The notes under the pieces are model-generated. The model was not told the DNA's origin. It saw only the letters and a program-made list of their open reading frames with translations, and searched no databases. A stretch of DNA of 64,000 bases from Locusta migratoria (lineage: Eukaryota; Arthropoda; Insecta; Orthoptera; Acrididae): the NCBI GenBank assembly GCA_026315105.1, contig CM048745.1, forward strand, positions 540,468,758 through 540,532,757, read 5' to 3'. This document shows, one piece after another, positions 11,706 through 21,736 of the stretch. Position 1 is the stretch's first letter. Every line of letters begins with the position of its first letter. Both the position numbers and the translations under genes were made by a program.

Positions 11706-12520
11706 AGATACGCAGATGCCAGCATTTGAGAAAGGACGCATAGCTGAGCTCAAAGATTGTTAGAGAATCGAGAATCGCTCGATGTTTGAAATGGCAGCAC
11801 TGCCACTATTTGACAAAGTTGGCAAGAATGAGTGAGCAATGGCAGAAGACAGCGCGAAAAAGGAAAGAATGACCTGTAGGAAAGAGGACAGAATGCGAGT
11901 GTCGGGGAGTCGCCAGAGCTGCACACAAAGGCCGCGATTTATGGATGTCACTGATCCGGCAAGCAACCAGTGCTTCAGTGCTATCGGACACCGTAGACCC
12001 GGAATCTCATTAACTGGTGTAGGATAATCTTCACTGAAGAGTCTAGTCTCTAGAGTCCTGACGACCACTGATAATGCCTCTGGTGTCGCCCTGACAGTGG
12101 TGGTATGCCAAACTGATCGTCACCTGCTGTACAGATCGAAAAACCTGGCCTGGGGTGCCATTTCATTTCATAGCACGACCCTGCGGCACACTGACGATGG
12201 TACACGTCCTAGTCTGTTCATTTCGTTTTAAGCCATCCTGGACTTATATTTCAGTAACACAATGCACGCCCGTACACGGATAAGAGTTTCAACTAATTGC
12301 TTTCGTGTTCGCCAAACTCTAAGTTGACCTAAAATGTCACCGGATCTCTCACCAGTTGAATAGGTTCAGAGCATTATCGGCAGAGCTTTCCAACTCAACT
12401 AGGATTTTGACGACCCAGCACGTCAGAAATACAAAATTTGCACGACATCCTACAAATCTATCAATCATTACTAACAAAGAGACAACGTTTATATCGGATT
12501 TTTGTAAGTAATTATATTTC
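11706..12520 (+). pseudogene. Tc1-like transposase relic, very decayed
   Basis: Recognisable only by islands: WGAISFHSTT, then RVSTNCFR (from the ARPHTARVS region), then MSPDLSPVE, the segment carrying the last catalytic residue, then IIGRAFQLN. Frequent stops and shifts. Confidence 0.6.
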
Positions 12521-12783
12521 CTCATATTCACAGACTGTATGACATCAACTGCGAATACGCAAAGCTGAAAATGTGTACCCAGCCGTGTTCGAACCCGGGT
12601 CTCCCGCTTTTAGGCAGTTGAGCTGACCACTACTGCGGAGACAGTGATCACCACACTTGCAAGGACTACCTAAGCCCGTCTCCCTTCAGACACAAATTTC
12701 CAGCTCTAACCTGCCCACAATACTCAAACTCGTAGTCACTACGTACTCATTCTTGTAAGAGTAAGGCTCCAAACGTGTCCACA
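12520..12783 (-). mobile_element. SINE-C copy 1
   Basis: Reverse complement aligns along its whole length to 17617-17895, including GTTTGAGTAxTxTGGGCAGG, TAGTCCTTGCA, GGTGATCACTGT, a damaged B box (GGTTCGAACACGG) and TTCGCAGTTGATGTCATA. No TSD recognised. Confidence 0.75.
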
Positions 12784-12809
12784 CCTCCCCAGTACTGCCT
12801 TTACTGCGC

Positions 12810-12965
12810 AGGTATAATAATTTCTTATGGCTTAGTGGTTGGTGCGAATCTTTCAACAAAACGCCACCGGCTCTTTGAGTGTCCCAACCGGGGAAGGATC
12901 CTACAATTTGGCATGAAATCCGGGAACGTTTCGTTTCTGGCGACCCCCACATCGTTGAGAGGTGA
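12810..12965 (-). mobile_element. SINE-B-like fragment
   Basis: Carries GGTGCGAATCTTTCAAC..AACGCCACC and, further on, CGTTTCTGGCGACCCC, in the same order as the 7913 and 10925 copies but more diverged. Confidence 0.55.
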
Positions 12966-13766
12966 ATACTGGGCTAAAACACGTCTATTCGAAACCGCGG
13001 CCCTTCGATTACCACTCCAGGCATTTCACCCGAAGATCACCAGGCTGGACATGTTGCAATGAAGAACGATTCAGAAACAGTTTTGGGAAACTCGTCTCCA
13101 TAAAAGGTGAGCCTGCGGGATAGGCCCGGGTCTATCTTGGTGCGCTGTGAGATGGCTAACCGAACGCGCTCGTCACTTCCGGTGCCGGTGGGTTTCTGGG
13201 AAGGCCGGCTGAGCTCAGAGCGGCGGCACGCGGCGCCTCTGGTCCACCAGGCCGGCATGTCGCCAGCCAGCCAGCTGGCCACTCTGTGATGCGACGCCCA
13301 CCTCCCGGCCGCTTTACGAGCCGAGCGGAGCGCGCCGCATTCGTCTCCCGTCGCGTCCCGCTTGGAAGCTCCCTCAGCAGCCACGCCGATTATTCCGCGT
13401 GGCCGCCGAATTAGAAACGGCTAACGTACTGACAGCGAGCAGCACGCCTTCAGAGCGTCGTAAAACCACGAATTTTCTTCAGCGGCCACATCGGTGTTTG
13501 GTCACCAGCTTTAAATCTAAGGTGAAATCAGTGCCTTCGCCGAAGAGTAGGCTCTGGGCGAGCGTTGCGCTCGACGCCATATTGAAACCGAGTAAAGGCC
13601 AAGCGATCACTGCTTCTTATTACGGCTCGAAATGAACATTTGTATTAAGGGGAGTCATGCTGCCCTATCTTGACAATGTTAAATTAGCTATATAAATACA
13701 GAGTTTTCTCTCAATCTGTTGAGTATGTAAATGTAGTGTTTTTCTCACGTGTTCTTGAATGTTTTG
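12966..13766. other. Unassigned, GC-rich core at 13090-13430
   Basis: A CpG-rich block with no recognised gene. Minus ORF 13384-13037 is arginine/alanine-rich and lacks family motifs. The block contrasts with the AT-rich surroundings. Confidence 0.4.
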
Positions 13767-13776
13767 TGTCTGTATT

Positions 13777-13968
13777 GCCAGCCGCGGTGGCCGAGGGGAC
13801 TAAGGCGCTCCAGTCAGGGTCTGCACGGCCACTACGGTCGGGGGTTCGAATCCCCCCTCGGGCATGGATATTTGTGCCGTCCTAGTTCGTAAGTAGTTCA
13901 TAAGTAGTTTGTAAGTTTAGGGACTCATGACCCCGTAGTTAAGTCCCATAGACTATACAAACATTTTT
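13777..13968 (+). mobile_element. SINE-A copy 6
   Basis: Full-length with a CCGCGGTGGCCGAGGGGAC head. 10 bp TSD TGTCTGTATT at 13767-13776 and 13969-13978. Confidence 0.92.
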
Positions 13969-14311
13969 TGTCTGTATTACTCTACAATCACTTTAAAATA
14001 CAACTGGAAAAAAAGTTATGATTTGTTCTCTCTAAACATGTAACTCTATGGTGTAAATTTCCACTGTTTAAATTTCCTCAATTTTAACCATTACAGTAAA
14101 TACTATTAAAATAGAGCTGCAACATCATTGTATTATCTATGCTACGTGGTCAATAATTCATTGATGCAGATTCAGAAGTTTCCAACAAAAAAAAATTAAT
14201 AATAATAATAATGCGGCTTTTATGCTGAAAAATGTCATGTTGAGAAGATTGTGTTTAAAGGAAAAATTTTAATATACATCTAACTGATACATGAAAAAAA
14301 ATTTAAAAAAT
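13969..14311. other. Unassigned AT-rich stretch
   Basis: No gene or repeat recognised; a short ATA/ATT-rich segment lies near 14195. Confidence 0.5.
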
Positions 14312-14510
14312 GCCGGCCGCAGTGGCCGAGCGGTCTGCGACGTACCAGTTACGGTTTGCACGGTCGCTGCGGTTGGGGGTTCGAATCTCCCCTAGGACAT
14401 GGATGTTTGTGCCGTCTTTAGTATAAGCTAGTTCATAAGTAGTTTGTAAGTTTAGGGACTGATGACCCCGTAGTTAAATCCCGTAAGCTATACAAACATT
14501 TGAACATTTG
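14312..14510 (+). mobile_element. SINE-A copy 7
   Basis: Full-length and more diverged, with A box GTGGCCGAGCGG and B box GGTTCGAATCT. No clear TSD in the A-rich left flank. Confidence 0.85.
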
Positions 14511-15043
14511 AATTTGGTGTTGACTTGTGTTCAAGAAACGAATTACACAAGCAGTTGGGTTCAGATAGTGTAGTGAGCAGGTAGTACAACGCAACAACAA
14601 CGTGAGTTACCAAAGCTATGGCATGGAGAGCCGTAGGAAGGTTGGAGGCGGCACTGACTCCGAAGGAATTGGCTGCAGCTTTTTGAAGTGTCCTAAATTG
14701 TAATTTACAGGACGTAGACGCCATTTCGGACAACAGAAACCGTTAAAAGCAGGCAAGTTCAAGGCTTCCACGCGAAAAATCAACAAGAGGTGTGATCTTC
14801 GGTTAACCGCCCGTCGAGACACGCAGCAACAGGACGCGTAATATCAATACAAACAGTCCGAAACCGCTTTCGGTAATGTGACCTCTACGCTTAGTGTTTT
14901 TCCCATTAAAACCACGACACCGTTTCGCCCGTAGAAACTGAGCGGAGGAACGACAGTTTTGGAGTCGTAACGAATGGTGCCGGGTTCTGTCCACAGATGA
15001 GTCAAGATTTTGTGTTCAGCCGGATAACTGTTGTTCCCTCATC

Positions 15044-15235
15044 AAAAATGTTTGTACAGCTTATGGGACTTAACTACGGGGTCATCAGTCCCTAAACTTA
15101 CAAACTACTTATGAACTACTTACGAACTAGGACGGCACAAATATCCATGCCCGAGGGGGGATTCGGACCCCCGACCATAGTGGGCGTGCAGACCATGACT
15201 GAAGCGCCTCAGTCCCCTCGGCCACCGCGCCCGGC
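15044..15235 (-). mobile_element. SINE-A copy 8, inserted in Tc1
   Basis: Full-length, minus. TSD GTTCCCTCATC (15033-15043) versus GTTCCGTCATC (15236-15246). Confidence 0.93.
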
Positions 15236-15705
15236 GTTCCGTCATCTGGAGAGAGCGTGGACCTCTGAACAATCCTCCTTATGTGCATGAAAGATCTTCA
15301 AATCAAGATGGCGGATGAATGGTGTGGGCAGGAGTCAATATTGCCGAAACTAGAGACCTCTATATCGTTCAGAATGGCGTTTTGACTGTTCAAAGGTAGA
15401 GAGACGAGATCCTTCGACTGTTTGTTGTGTCCTACACTGGTGCCATAGGAGATGGGTTATTTCTGGTGGACGACAACGCTCGTCCCCAAAAAGCTGCACT
15501 GGCTGAACAACATGCTTGAAGCTGAAGGAATTAAACTAATGGAGTGGCCAGCTTGTTCAACGGACTTAAACCCGATTGAGCATGTCTGGGATGTATTTGG
15601 CAGACACATTGCGGCCAGACCAGCACCTCCCACAACGGTTGCAGACTTGGATATTGGACATGGAGAATGGCCAAATATCCCCCAAGAGCTGATTGATAAC
15701 CTCAT

Positions 15706-15902
15706 GCCGGCCGCGGTGGCCGAGGGGACTGAGGCGCTTCAGTCACGGTCTGCAAGGCCACTACGGTCGGCGGTTCGAATCCCCCCTCGGGCATGGATAT
15801 TTGTGCCTTCTTTAGTGTAAGGTAGTTGATAAGTAGTTTGTAAGTTTAGGGACTAATGACCCCCTAGTTTAGTCCTATAAGCTTAACAAACATTTGAACA
15901 TT
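15706..15902 (+). mobile_element. SINE-A copy 9, inserted in Tc1
   Basis: Full-length, plus. TSD TTGATAACCTCAT (15693-15705) versus TTGATAAACTCAT (15903-15915). Confidence 0.93.
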
Positions 15903-15978
15903 TTGATAAACTCATAATGTCCATGCCATGCAGGTGTGCAACTGTATTGGCCATCCGAGGCGATCTCACACCATATTA

Positions 15979-16725
15979 GAGGGCAACGAGAATTACTTTC
16001 TACTATTAAGGTAGCGCCGTGCTGCCTCGGTCTAAGTAGACGCCATGTAAGGAGAGCTGAGACAGCACACAAGTTACAACTGTAACCCATATCTGAATGA
16101 AAGACGTTACCAAATGTATATTTTGTATGATGTCTCACCTGATCCCTGAATTGGTTTGAGCAGTGTACCTTTAACGTAGCTACAGCTAAAACACTGCCTC
16201 TCAAATTTTGACCCAGAGCGAGAAGAACAAAAAGAGCGGATCTCGCTGGCACACGGCGGCCAGAGCTCGTGCGACCAGCGCGGCGTCTAAATATCGCGTT
16301 GCTGCCCGGCGGTGCTCCGTGTGCCAACGGGCCTCCGCTGTAAGAAAACACGGCGGACAGTGTGCGCTTTCTGGTAAGCGAGAGGCGCGCGGTAAAAGTG
16401 CCAAGACGCAAGACCGAAGTAGCGCGCTTGGCCAAGGGTCGCGTTACACATGGACGGGTCCCCCGGGGGTCTGAGTCAGCCGCGGCTTATACCTACGGCC
16501 ACGGCCAGGCACCGGCAAACAGGAAGGCCCCGTCCCAGCAGGTGGCCGACTCTCTCCGCTGCGTCAACACGGCGCAGCGTTGACGCACTGATGGCAGCCC
16601 AAAGAATATTTTAAGCCCGCACTCAGTTTCCGTTTCCTTGTTCCCTGAAACGCTTGACGTGTTGGACAACAGACCAAAGTGACGTTCAAATTTCTTTGCC
16701 TTTAGGCTCCACAAGTTCAAACAAG
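15979..16725. other. Unassigned, GC-rich at 16200-16590
   Basis: No recognised gene. The GC-rich part generates overlapping ORFs on both strands, none with family motifs. Confidence 0.4.
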
Positions 16726-17127
16726 TATAGGTTGTGGAAATAAAATCCGCTACCAATCACAATTATTGGTGGTTTATTAAAACACTACTGGTTTCGTAAA
16801 TTACGTTGTGCTTATCAGACAGATATACATACACAAGTATCATACAGATATACATAAAACAAGTATGGTATGTGGTGGAGTGATTTGTGTTAAGGCTATA
16901 AGTGTACTCACATATGACTAGGGTATCCAGTTCGTGTTCCAACGTTTCTCATGGATATTAGTTGAGAATATTGTAGTAACAGCAACATAATGCTAATTTG
17001 CACTCCCAAATTGTCAACAACACTGAATGTAAACAGCTGAAGATGGGCACAAGCCCGAAACCGGTAGTGTTTTAATAAACCACCAATAATTGTGTCCTGG
17101 TAGCGGATTTTATTTCCACAACCTATA
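16726..17127. mobile_element. TIR element with hammerhead-like motif
   Basis: About 70 bp inverted arms: 16726-16795 (TATAGGTTGTGGAAATAAAA start) and 17057-17127. Arms differ at a handful of bases. The right arm is preceded by CTGAAGA, a GGGC/GCCC hairpin and GAAAC, then ACCGGT. No transposase inside. It could be a MITE or a non-autonomous Penelope-like unit; the sequence alone does not decide. Confidence 0.75.
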
Positions 17128-17320
17128 AGGAACAGTCACGGAGTTCTTCAACATCCATAATGGATAAAATTCACTCAAGCAAGTATGCCTCCAAGGAGTG
17201 GAATACTTTCGTAGTGGCAATCTTCAATAAAATCTTCTCAGTTTGCAACTAGCGTCACATCGAATAAACATCTCAAGCTTTCTATGGCAACAGTCACCGC
17301 CAGTCAGGAGTTCATTAACT

Positions 17321-17588
17321 ATATACATGTGGCGCCTGTTCCGAAAGAACAGACGTCACTTCTGATCCTGCAGCTGTTATTATTTAATATTCATGGAATA
17401 TATGACATCAACTGCGATTGGGCAAAGCTGAAAATGTGTAACCAGCCGGGATTCGAACCCGGGTCTCCTGCTTTCTAGGCAGTTGCCCAATCGCAGTTGA
17501 TGTCATATATTCCATGAATATTAAATAATAACAGCTGCAGGATCAGAAGTGACGTCTGTTCTTTCGGAACAGACGCCACATGTATATA
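17321..17588. repeat. SINE-C-derived palindrome
   Basis: Arms 17321-17425 and 17483-17588 are near-perfect reverse complements around a 57 bp spacer that carries a tRNA-like B box (rc GGTTCGAATCC). Both arms include the SINE-C tail plus about 80 bases of shared extension with CGGAACAGACG. Confidence 0.88.
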
Positions 17589-17616
17589 TGTAATATGCCG
17601 GTGACGGGCAGTGATC

Positions 17617-17895
17617 CTATCGTTAGTGGGGAGGGGTGGGCAACTTTGAAGCCCTTACTCTTACGGGAATTAGTTAAACTACGAGTTTGAGTACTATGGG
17701 CAGGGCGAAGCTGGGAATTTGTATCTGACGGGAGGCGTGCATGGGTAGTCCTTGCAGGTGCGGTGATCACTGTGTCCCCAGTGGTGTAGGGGTCAGCGCA
17801 ACTGCCTAGAAAGCAGGAGACCCGGGTTCGAATCCCGGCTGGGTACAAATTTTCAGCTTTGCCCAATCGCAGTTGATGTCATATATTCCATGAAT
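17617..17895 (+). mobile_element. SINE-C copy 2
   Basis: Best-preserved copy: A-box-like TAGGGGTCAGCG, CTAGAAAGCAGG anticodon-arm-like segment, B box GGTTCGAATCC, and a tail ending TTGATGTCATATATTCCATG. It also carries a 5' portion of about 150 bases shared with 12520-12783. Confidence 0.8.
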
Positions 17896-17965
17896 AGTTC
17901 ATTAACTGCTGATACAGAGGTAATAATATCTGGAGCCTTCTAGACCAGTGTTTTTCAACCTCCAG

Positions 17966-18985
17966 GCGTTTGCAAGGTCTCGTACGGGGAGTCGCCTTTA
18001 CAAGGCTATGGGTTTAGTAATGCAAAAACTCCAGGAATTAGGACTAGACGACAAACCCCGCAGATTCATTTTAGAAACCTTGACCAACATCCATTCCAAG
18101 GTCAAATTTATAGTGAGATCTCGGAAAGTTTCGAGATAAAAACTAGACTTTCCCCGCTTCTCTTTGACTGTGTCCTTGAAAAGATTGTGAAAGAATGGCT
18201 CAAGGAACTGACCAGTTCAGGTGTTCAGAGTACTGTTTACGTGGGCAGTAAAAACGAAGTAAAGTAAAAACAGGCAGCGAATGTGGGTGTTCAATTGTCG
18301 CAGGAGAAAACATAATTCTTCACCAACATCAAAGAAGGTAACAGAGAAATGTTACTAGACCAGGAAAGCATCAAAAGGACTGAGAAATTTAAGTATCTCG
18401 GCGAATAAATTGAACTCGACCTATCAGGAAAAAAACGTAATTATCCATGAGTATCAACAAGTTGGAAGTAGCCTATCGACTGACTATGAACACCAACAAT
18501 AATGAAAGGCCTATCGCGCAACCTGAAACTTAAGCACTACACATCAATCATACTACCTGAATCCGTGTATGCCACGTGGTAGTATGGTGGAGAAATTAGA
18601 AAGAGAGAGGAGAATGCTCAGGAAGATCCTAGGCCCAGTAGAAGAAGATGAGGAATTTAGTAGGCAAAATAACTCGAGAAGCTCTCAGATTGTGCAAGAA
18701 AAAGAATAGCTTTCTATAGCCACATTGCAAGAATGCCTCCAGACAGATTGACCAACCGTCTCCTTACCTTCTGGGGAAACATGAAGGTTCGTACCACTTT
18801 GCTGACAGAAACTGAGAAGGATATTATAGAACTAGGAATCACTGATCTCCAGAACAGGCAGTCTGTGAGATGCGCCCTGAAGGAAATCTGAGGATTTCAG
18901 GAAAAGTCGCAAAGAAAAGGTACCCCTACGACAGAAAAAAGGAAGGAGTTTTACCGGCAGGGGATGCGACTATACTGGGCAAAGA
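17966..18985 (+). pseudogene. LINE fragment, RTE-like RT and C-terminus
   Basis: Plus-strand pieces: LYKAMGLVMQKLQELGLDD, then SESFEIKTRLSPLLFDCVLE (RT palm; the GLRQGD part is deleted), then KRTEKFKYLGE, NLKLKHYTSIILPESVYAT, then ERRMLRKILGP-like and AFYSHIARMPPDRLTNRL-like segments. The YADD box is missing. Multiple stops. Same family as 9955-10290. Confidence 0.8.
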
Positions 18986-18990
18986 TCTAA

Positions 18991-19121
18991 AAATGTTCAA
19001 ATGTCTGTAAATCTATCGGACCAAACTGGGTGGTCATCAGTCCATGCCCCAGGGAGGACCGGCAAGCAACCGCGCGCTCCGCAGCGAGGTGCTTTAGACC
19101 GCTCGGCTACTCCACCGCGGC
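18991..19121 (-). mobile_element. SINE-A copy 10, internally deleted
   Basis: Tail and tRNA-like head are present, but about 60 bases of body between GGTCATCAGTCC and ATGCCCC are missing. Head variant GGAGTAGCCGAGCGG (rc). Confidence 0.85.
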
Positions 19122-19697
19122 ACAAATATCAAAGCCCAACAGTTGAACAAACGGAGTCCAAAGTACAAGAATACAAAAACGCAAGCCTAAATGAAATTTA
19201 TTTAATGTTAAAATTACGGAGTTCCTTGTATAACGTTGATTATGAATTAAGCAGTTCGTAATTCTTTTTATAATAAAGTGAGTTAATGATGAATAAGCGC
19301 AAAGCCTGGAAACTGTTATCAGAAATCAATGGATAGGAAAAAAAATTAAAAAACTAAATGGGATTTTTCTTAATAAGCATAATTCGCGTCTGAGTCTTGC
19401 CTGAAATACCAAACACTGGTTAATTAAAATATATTTTTCTGTCGGAAATATTGTAAAAATAGGATAATCTGCTGCATTGCCAAAAAATATATATAAAAAA
19501 GTATGTCGAACAATTTGAAAGAAAGCTGTAGCAAAAGAAACAAGATTAAATTTATTTCCTCTTAGATGACAGTTTTGTTTCGGTTCGTGAGGAGGGGGTC
19601 GCCAGAATATTTTTACTTGGAAGGGGGTCGCATATTCGAATAGGTTGAAAAACACTGTTCTCGACGACCATTTCTGATTTTTTTTTTCTGTTATAAC

Positions 19698-19838
19698 CGC
19701 CGCGGCGTAATGGCCGAGCATGCTCCGATGCGCGAGGCCGTTCCCCGTCGCGGGTTCGAACCCTCCCTCGGGCAAGGATGTTTGTGTTGTCTTTAGCACA
19801 AGGTAGTTTATAAGTAGTTTAAAGTTGAGCATAGAAAT
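19698..19838 (+). mobile_element. SINE-A copy 11, 3'-incomplete
   Basis: Head GTAATGGCCGAGCATGCTCC and B box GGTTCGAACCC, body to TTTATAAGTAGTTTAAAGTT; the tail is lost. Lies just outside the hAT-like right end. Confidence 0.8.
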
Positions 19839-19887
19839 ATTTTAAGGATGAACATCTGGAATTATTATTTATTTATTTATTGACAGA

Positions 19888-20100
19888 CTTGGTGTTGTGG
19901 TGTCGCTATTCGCCACAACGCCGGCGATCTACACAAATCGCGGCGCCACTAGCAGAAGGTGCGATAAATCGCTCCACAGTACTTCGGCCGTCGATGGCGC
20001 CTGCAGTCTCGTTACTTTCATTGGCTACTCGCGTGCCGACCAATGACAAGGGAGTAGTCTATGTTAGCACAGACGTCAACACTACTATTGATTGATGTAA
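19888..20100. other. Possible LTR fragment
   Basis: Begins TGGTGTTGTGGTGTCGC, similar in style to the start of an insect LTR that I remember, but there is no second LTR, primer site or internal region. Weak. Confidence 0.2.
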
Positions 20101-20112
20101 AAGAGATCGTAG

Positions 20113-21736
20113 CAGCATGGCCCCCACAAGAGTGGGGCTGGGTGGACCCCTGGGTCCAAGGCCCGGGCCTGAAGGGGGCCCGGGAACACTGACATGCGGT
20201 ATAATTTTTTAAATTATGTTAATTCGAACTGGAAAAATATTTTTATCCAACTAAATGTTAAGAGTATTGTTTAACTGACAGACAAATGTTTAAAACAGAT
20301 ATTTATGACAACCGTTTATTGTTAAGTTTCATGGTGCTAGCAGTTACTGTCACTGCGTATGTCGTGTGTAGTTGTGTGCCAATCGGGGCGGCGTTGGAGT
20401 TGCCTCAGAATGCACGCTCGCCGCACCGGCCTGTAGGAATTTTTGGCGCATTTGACAGCTGTGTTCTCCACTGACAGCTGACCATCTGCGCCACGGCCAA
20501 GCCGCCTGCACCGGTCATCAGTCGCATGCAGTCCACCTGTCAGCTTTATGTGATGTGTGCTGAATTTGACATTTTTCTCTCCTGCTCATCAACTGTTAAA
20601 AATGTTCAAATGTCTGTAAATTTATTGGACCAAACTGCGTGGTCATCAGTCCATATCTTACAAACTACTTAAACCTAGGTAAACTAACCTACGGACAAAC
20701 ACACACACCCATGCCCCTGGGAGGACTCGAACCTCCAAGGCGAGCAACCGCGCGCTCCGCAGCGAGACGCTTTAGACCTCTCGGCTACTCCACCGCGGCA
20801 GGGCTCATCAACTCATATTCATTAAATGCAGTGTAATACTTGCATGAAGCTTATTTAAACCGCAGGAAAAATTGTTGCAAAAACAGCATCAACTTCTGAG
20901 CCTCTATTGTTAAGAAAACATAATGACGAAGCGGTTCTGTTTCAACAAACATGCCTGCAGAGCACGCTAGGGAAGCAATACTACAGTGCACGTTACACAA
21001 TCGGTAGAGTTATCGGAGATATTGAAAATTCGCCGTCTTAGACTTTTCGTCAACTTACCTGACCCTCCCCTATTTGTTTTCCTTATTGTTTTGGATTTCA
21101 TCGTGACAGACTTGACAATACGATTCACCAGCTGTGAACAAATTTGTGATGTTTTCACCAGTTTTGGATTTCATTGACTTAAAAAATGATGAACTGCAAA
21201 TTAAAACCACCAGTCTCAAAATATTCTTCAGACTTTACAGATTCAGACAACTTAGTTGAAGAAGTTCTACACATGAAGAGCAAAGGAGTACAACAGGCCA
21301 AAGTCATCATTCAGCAATTTTATCAATTGGCCAAAGCTGTCGACATTTCCGACGTAACTGATCAGTGTAGTCACAAGAAAGCGCGAAAGGGTACTATTAA
21401 GTAGTCTTTCTCTGTAACCAGTGTCTATGGCTGACATTGATTGTAATTTTAGTTTTTTGTGACTATGTTTATTTTAATATTCGTCAGATAAATAAATATA
21501 CTTGCAATGGTCATTTTTAAGTAAAACAATTTTATAAATATAGTCTCGTATTGACTAATAAAATAGTTACTGTAACTAAACCCCGTATTTTCTAGTTAAA
21601 TTACATTATAAGCACAGTATTGGTAACAAATAACCATGAAATTGTAATGTAGCACGCGACTGTAAAATAAGGGGAGGGCGGAAGGGCTTATCTCTGATGC
21701 TGGGTCCAGGGCCCGTTATCGAATGTGGGGGCCATG
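20113..21736 (+). mobile_element. hAT-like relic (zf-MYM/TTF type), SINE inside
   Basis: GC-rich inverted ends: CATGGCCCCCACA near 20116 and TGTGGGGGCCATG near 21724, each followed inward by GGGTCC and GGGCCC blocks. Inside on plus, DFIVTDLTIRFTSCEQICDVF (21097-21160) resembles a conserved segment of zinc-finger hAT transposases, followed by KNDELQI and degenerate sequence to 21404. No TSD settled. Confidence 0.5.
20595..20802 (-). mobile_element. SINE-A copy 12
   Basis: Full-length, ACACACACACCC variant. Perfect 11 bp TSD GCTCATCAACT at 20584-20594 and 20803-20813. Confidence 0.94.

Larger units (their letters stand above)
14618..15978 (+). pseudogene. Tc1-like transposase relic, interrupted by two SINEs
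   Basis: Starts at an ATG reading MAWRAVGRLEAALTPKELA, the expected N-terminal helix-turn-helix. Continues with MSQDFVF..RITVV-type remnants around the first Asp, then WRERGPLNNPPYVHE, then LFLVDDNARPQKAALAEQHA (second Asp in DDNARP), then CSTDLNPIEHVWDVFGRHIA (last catalytic residue in DLNPIE), then IPQELIDNL. Beyond the second SINE it ends SMPCRCATVLAIRGD with a stop near 15978, the usual Tc1 C-terminus. Stops and frameshifts are present throughout. Confidence 0.87.
17946..19657. mobile_element. hAT-like element containing other insertions
   Basis: Ends CAGTGTTTTTCAACCT (17946) and AGGTTGAAAAACACTG (to 19657), a typical hAT terminal repeat. 8 bp TSD TTCTAGAC (17938-17945) versus TTCTCGAC (19658-19665). 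The interior is mostly a LINE fragment and a SINE. 19122-19560 is AT-rich and unassigned. No hAT transposase recognised. Confidence 0.85.

Noticed and set aside
15452..15820. 122-codon plus ORF ending in the SINE
   Set aside because: A Tc1 C-terminal piece read into SINE-A copy 9; not a fused gene.
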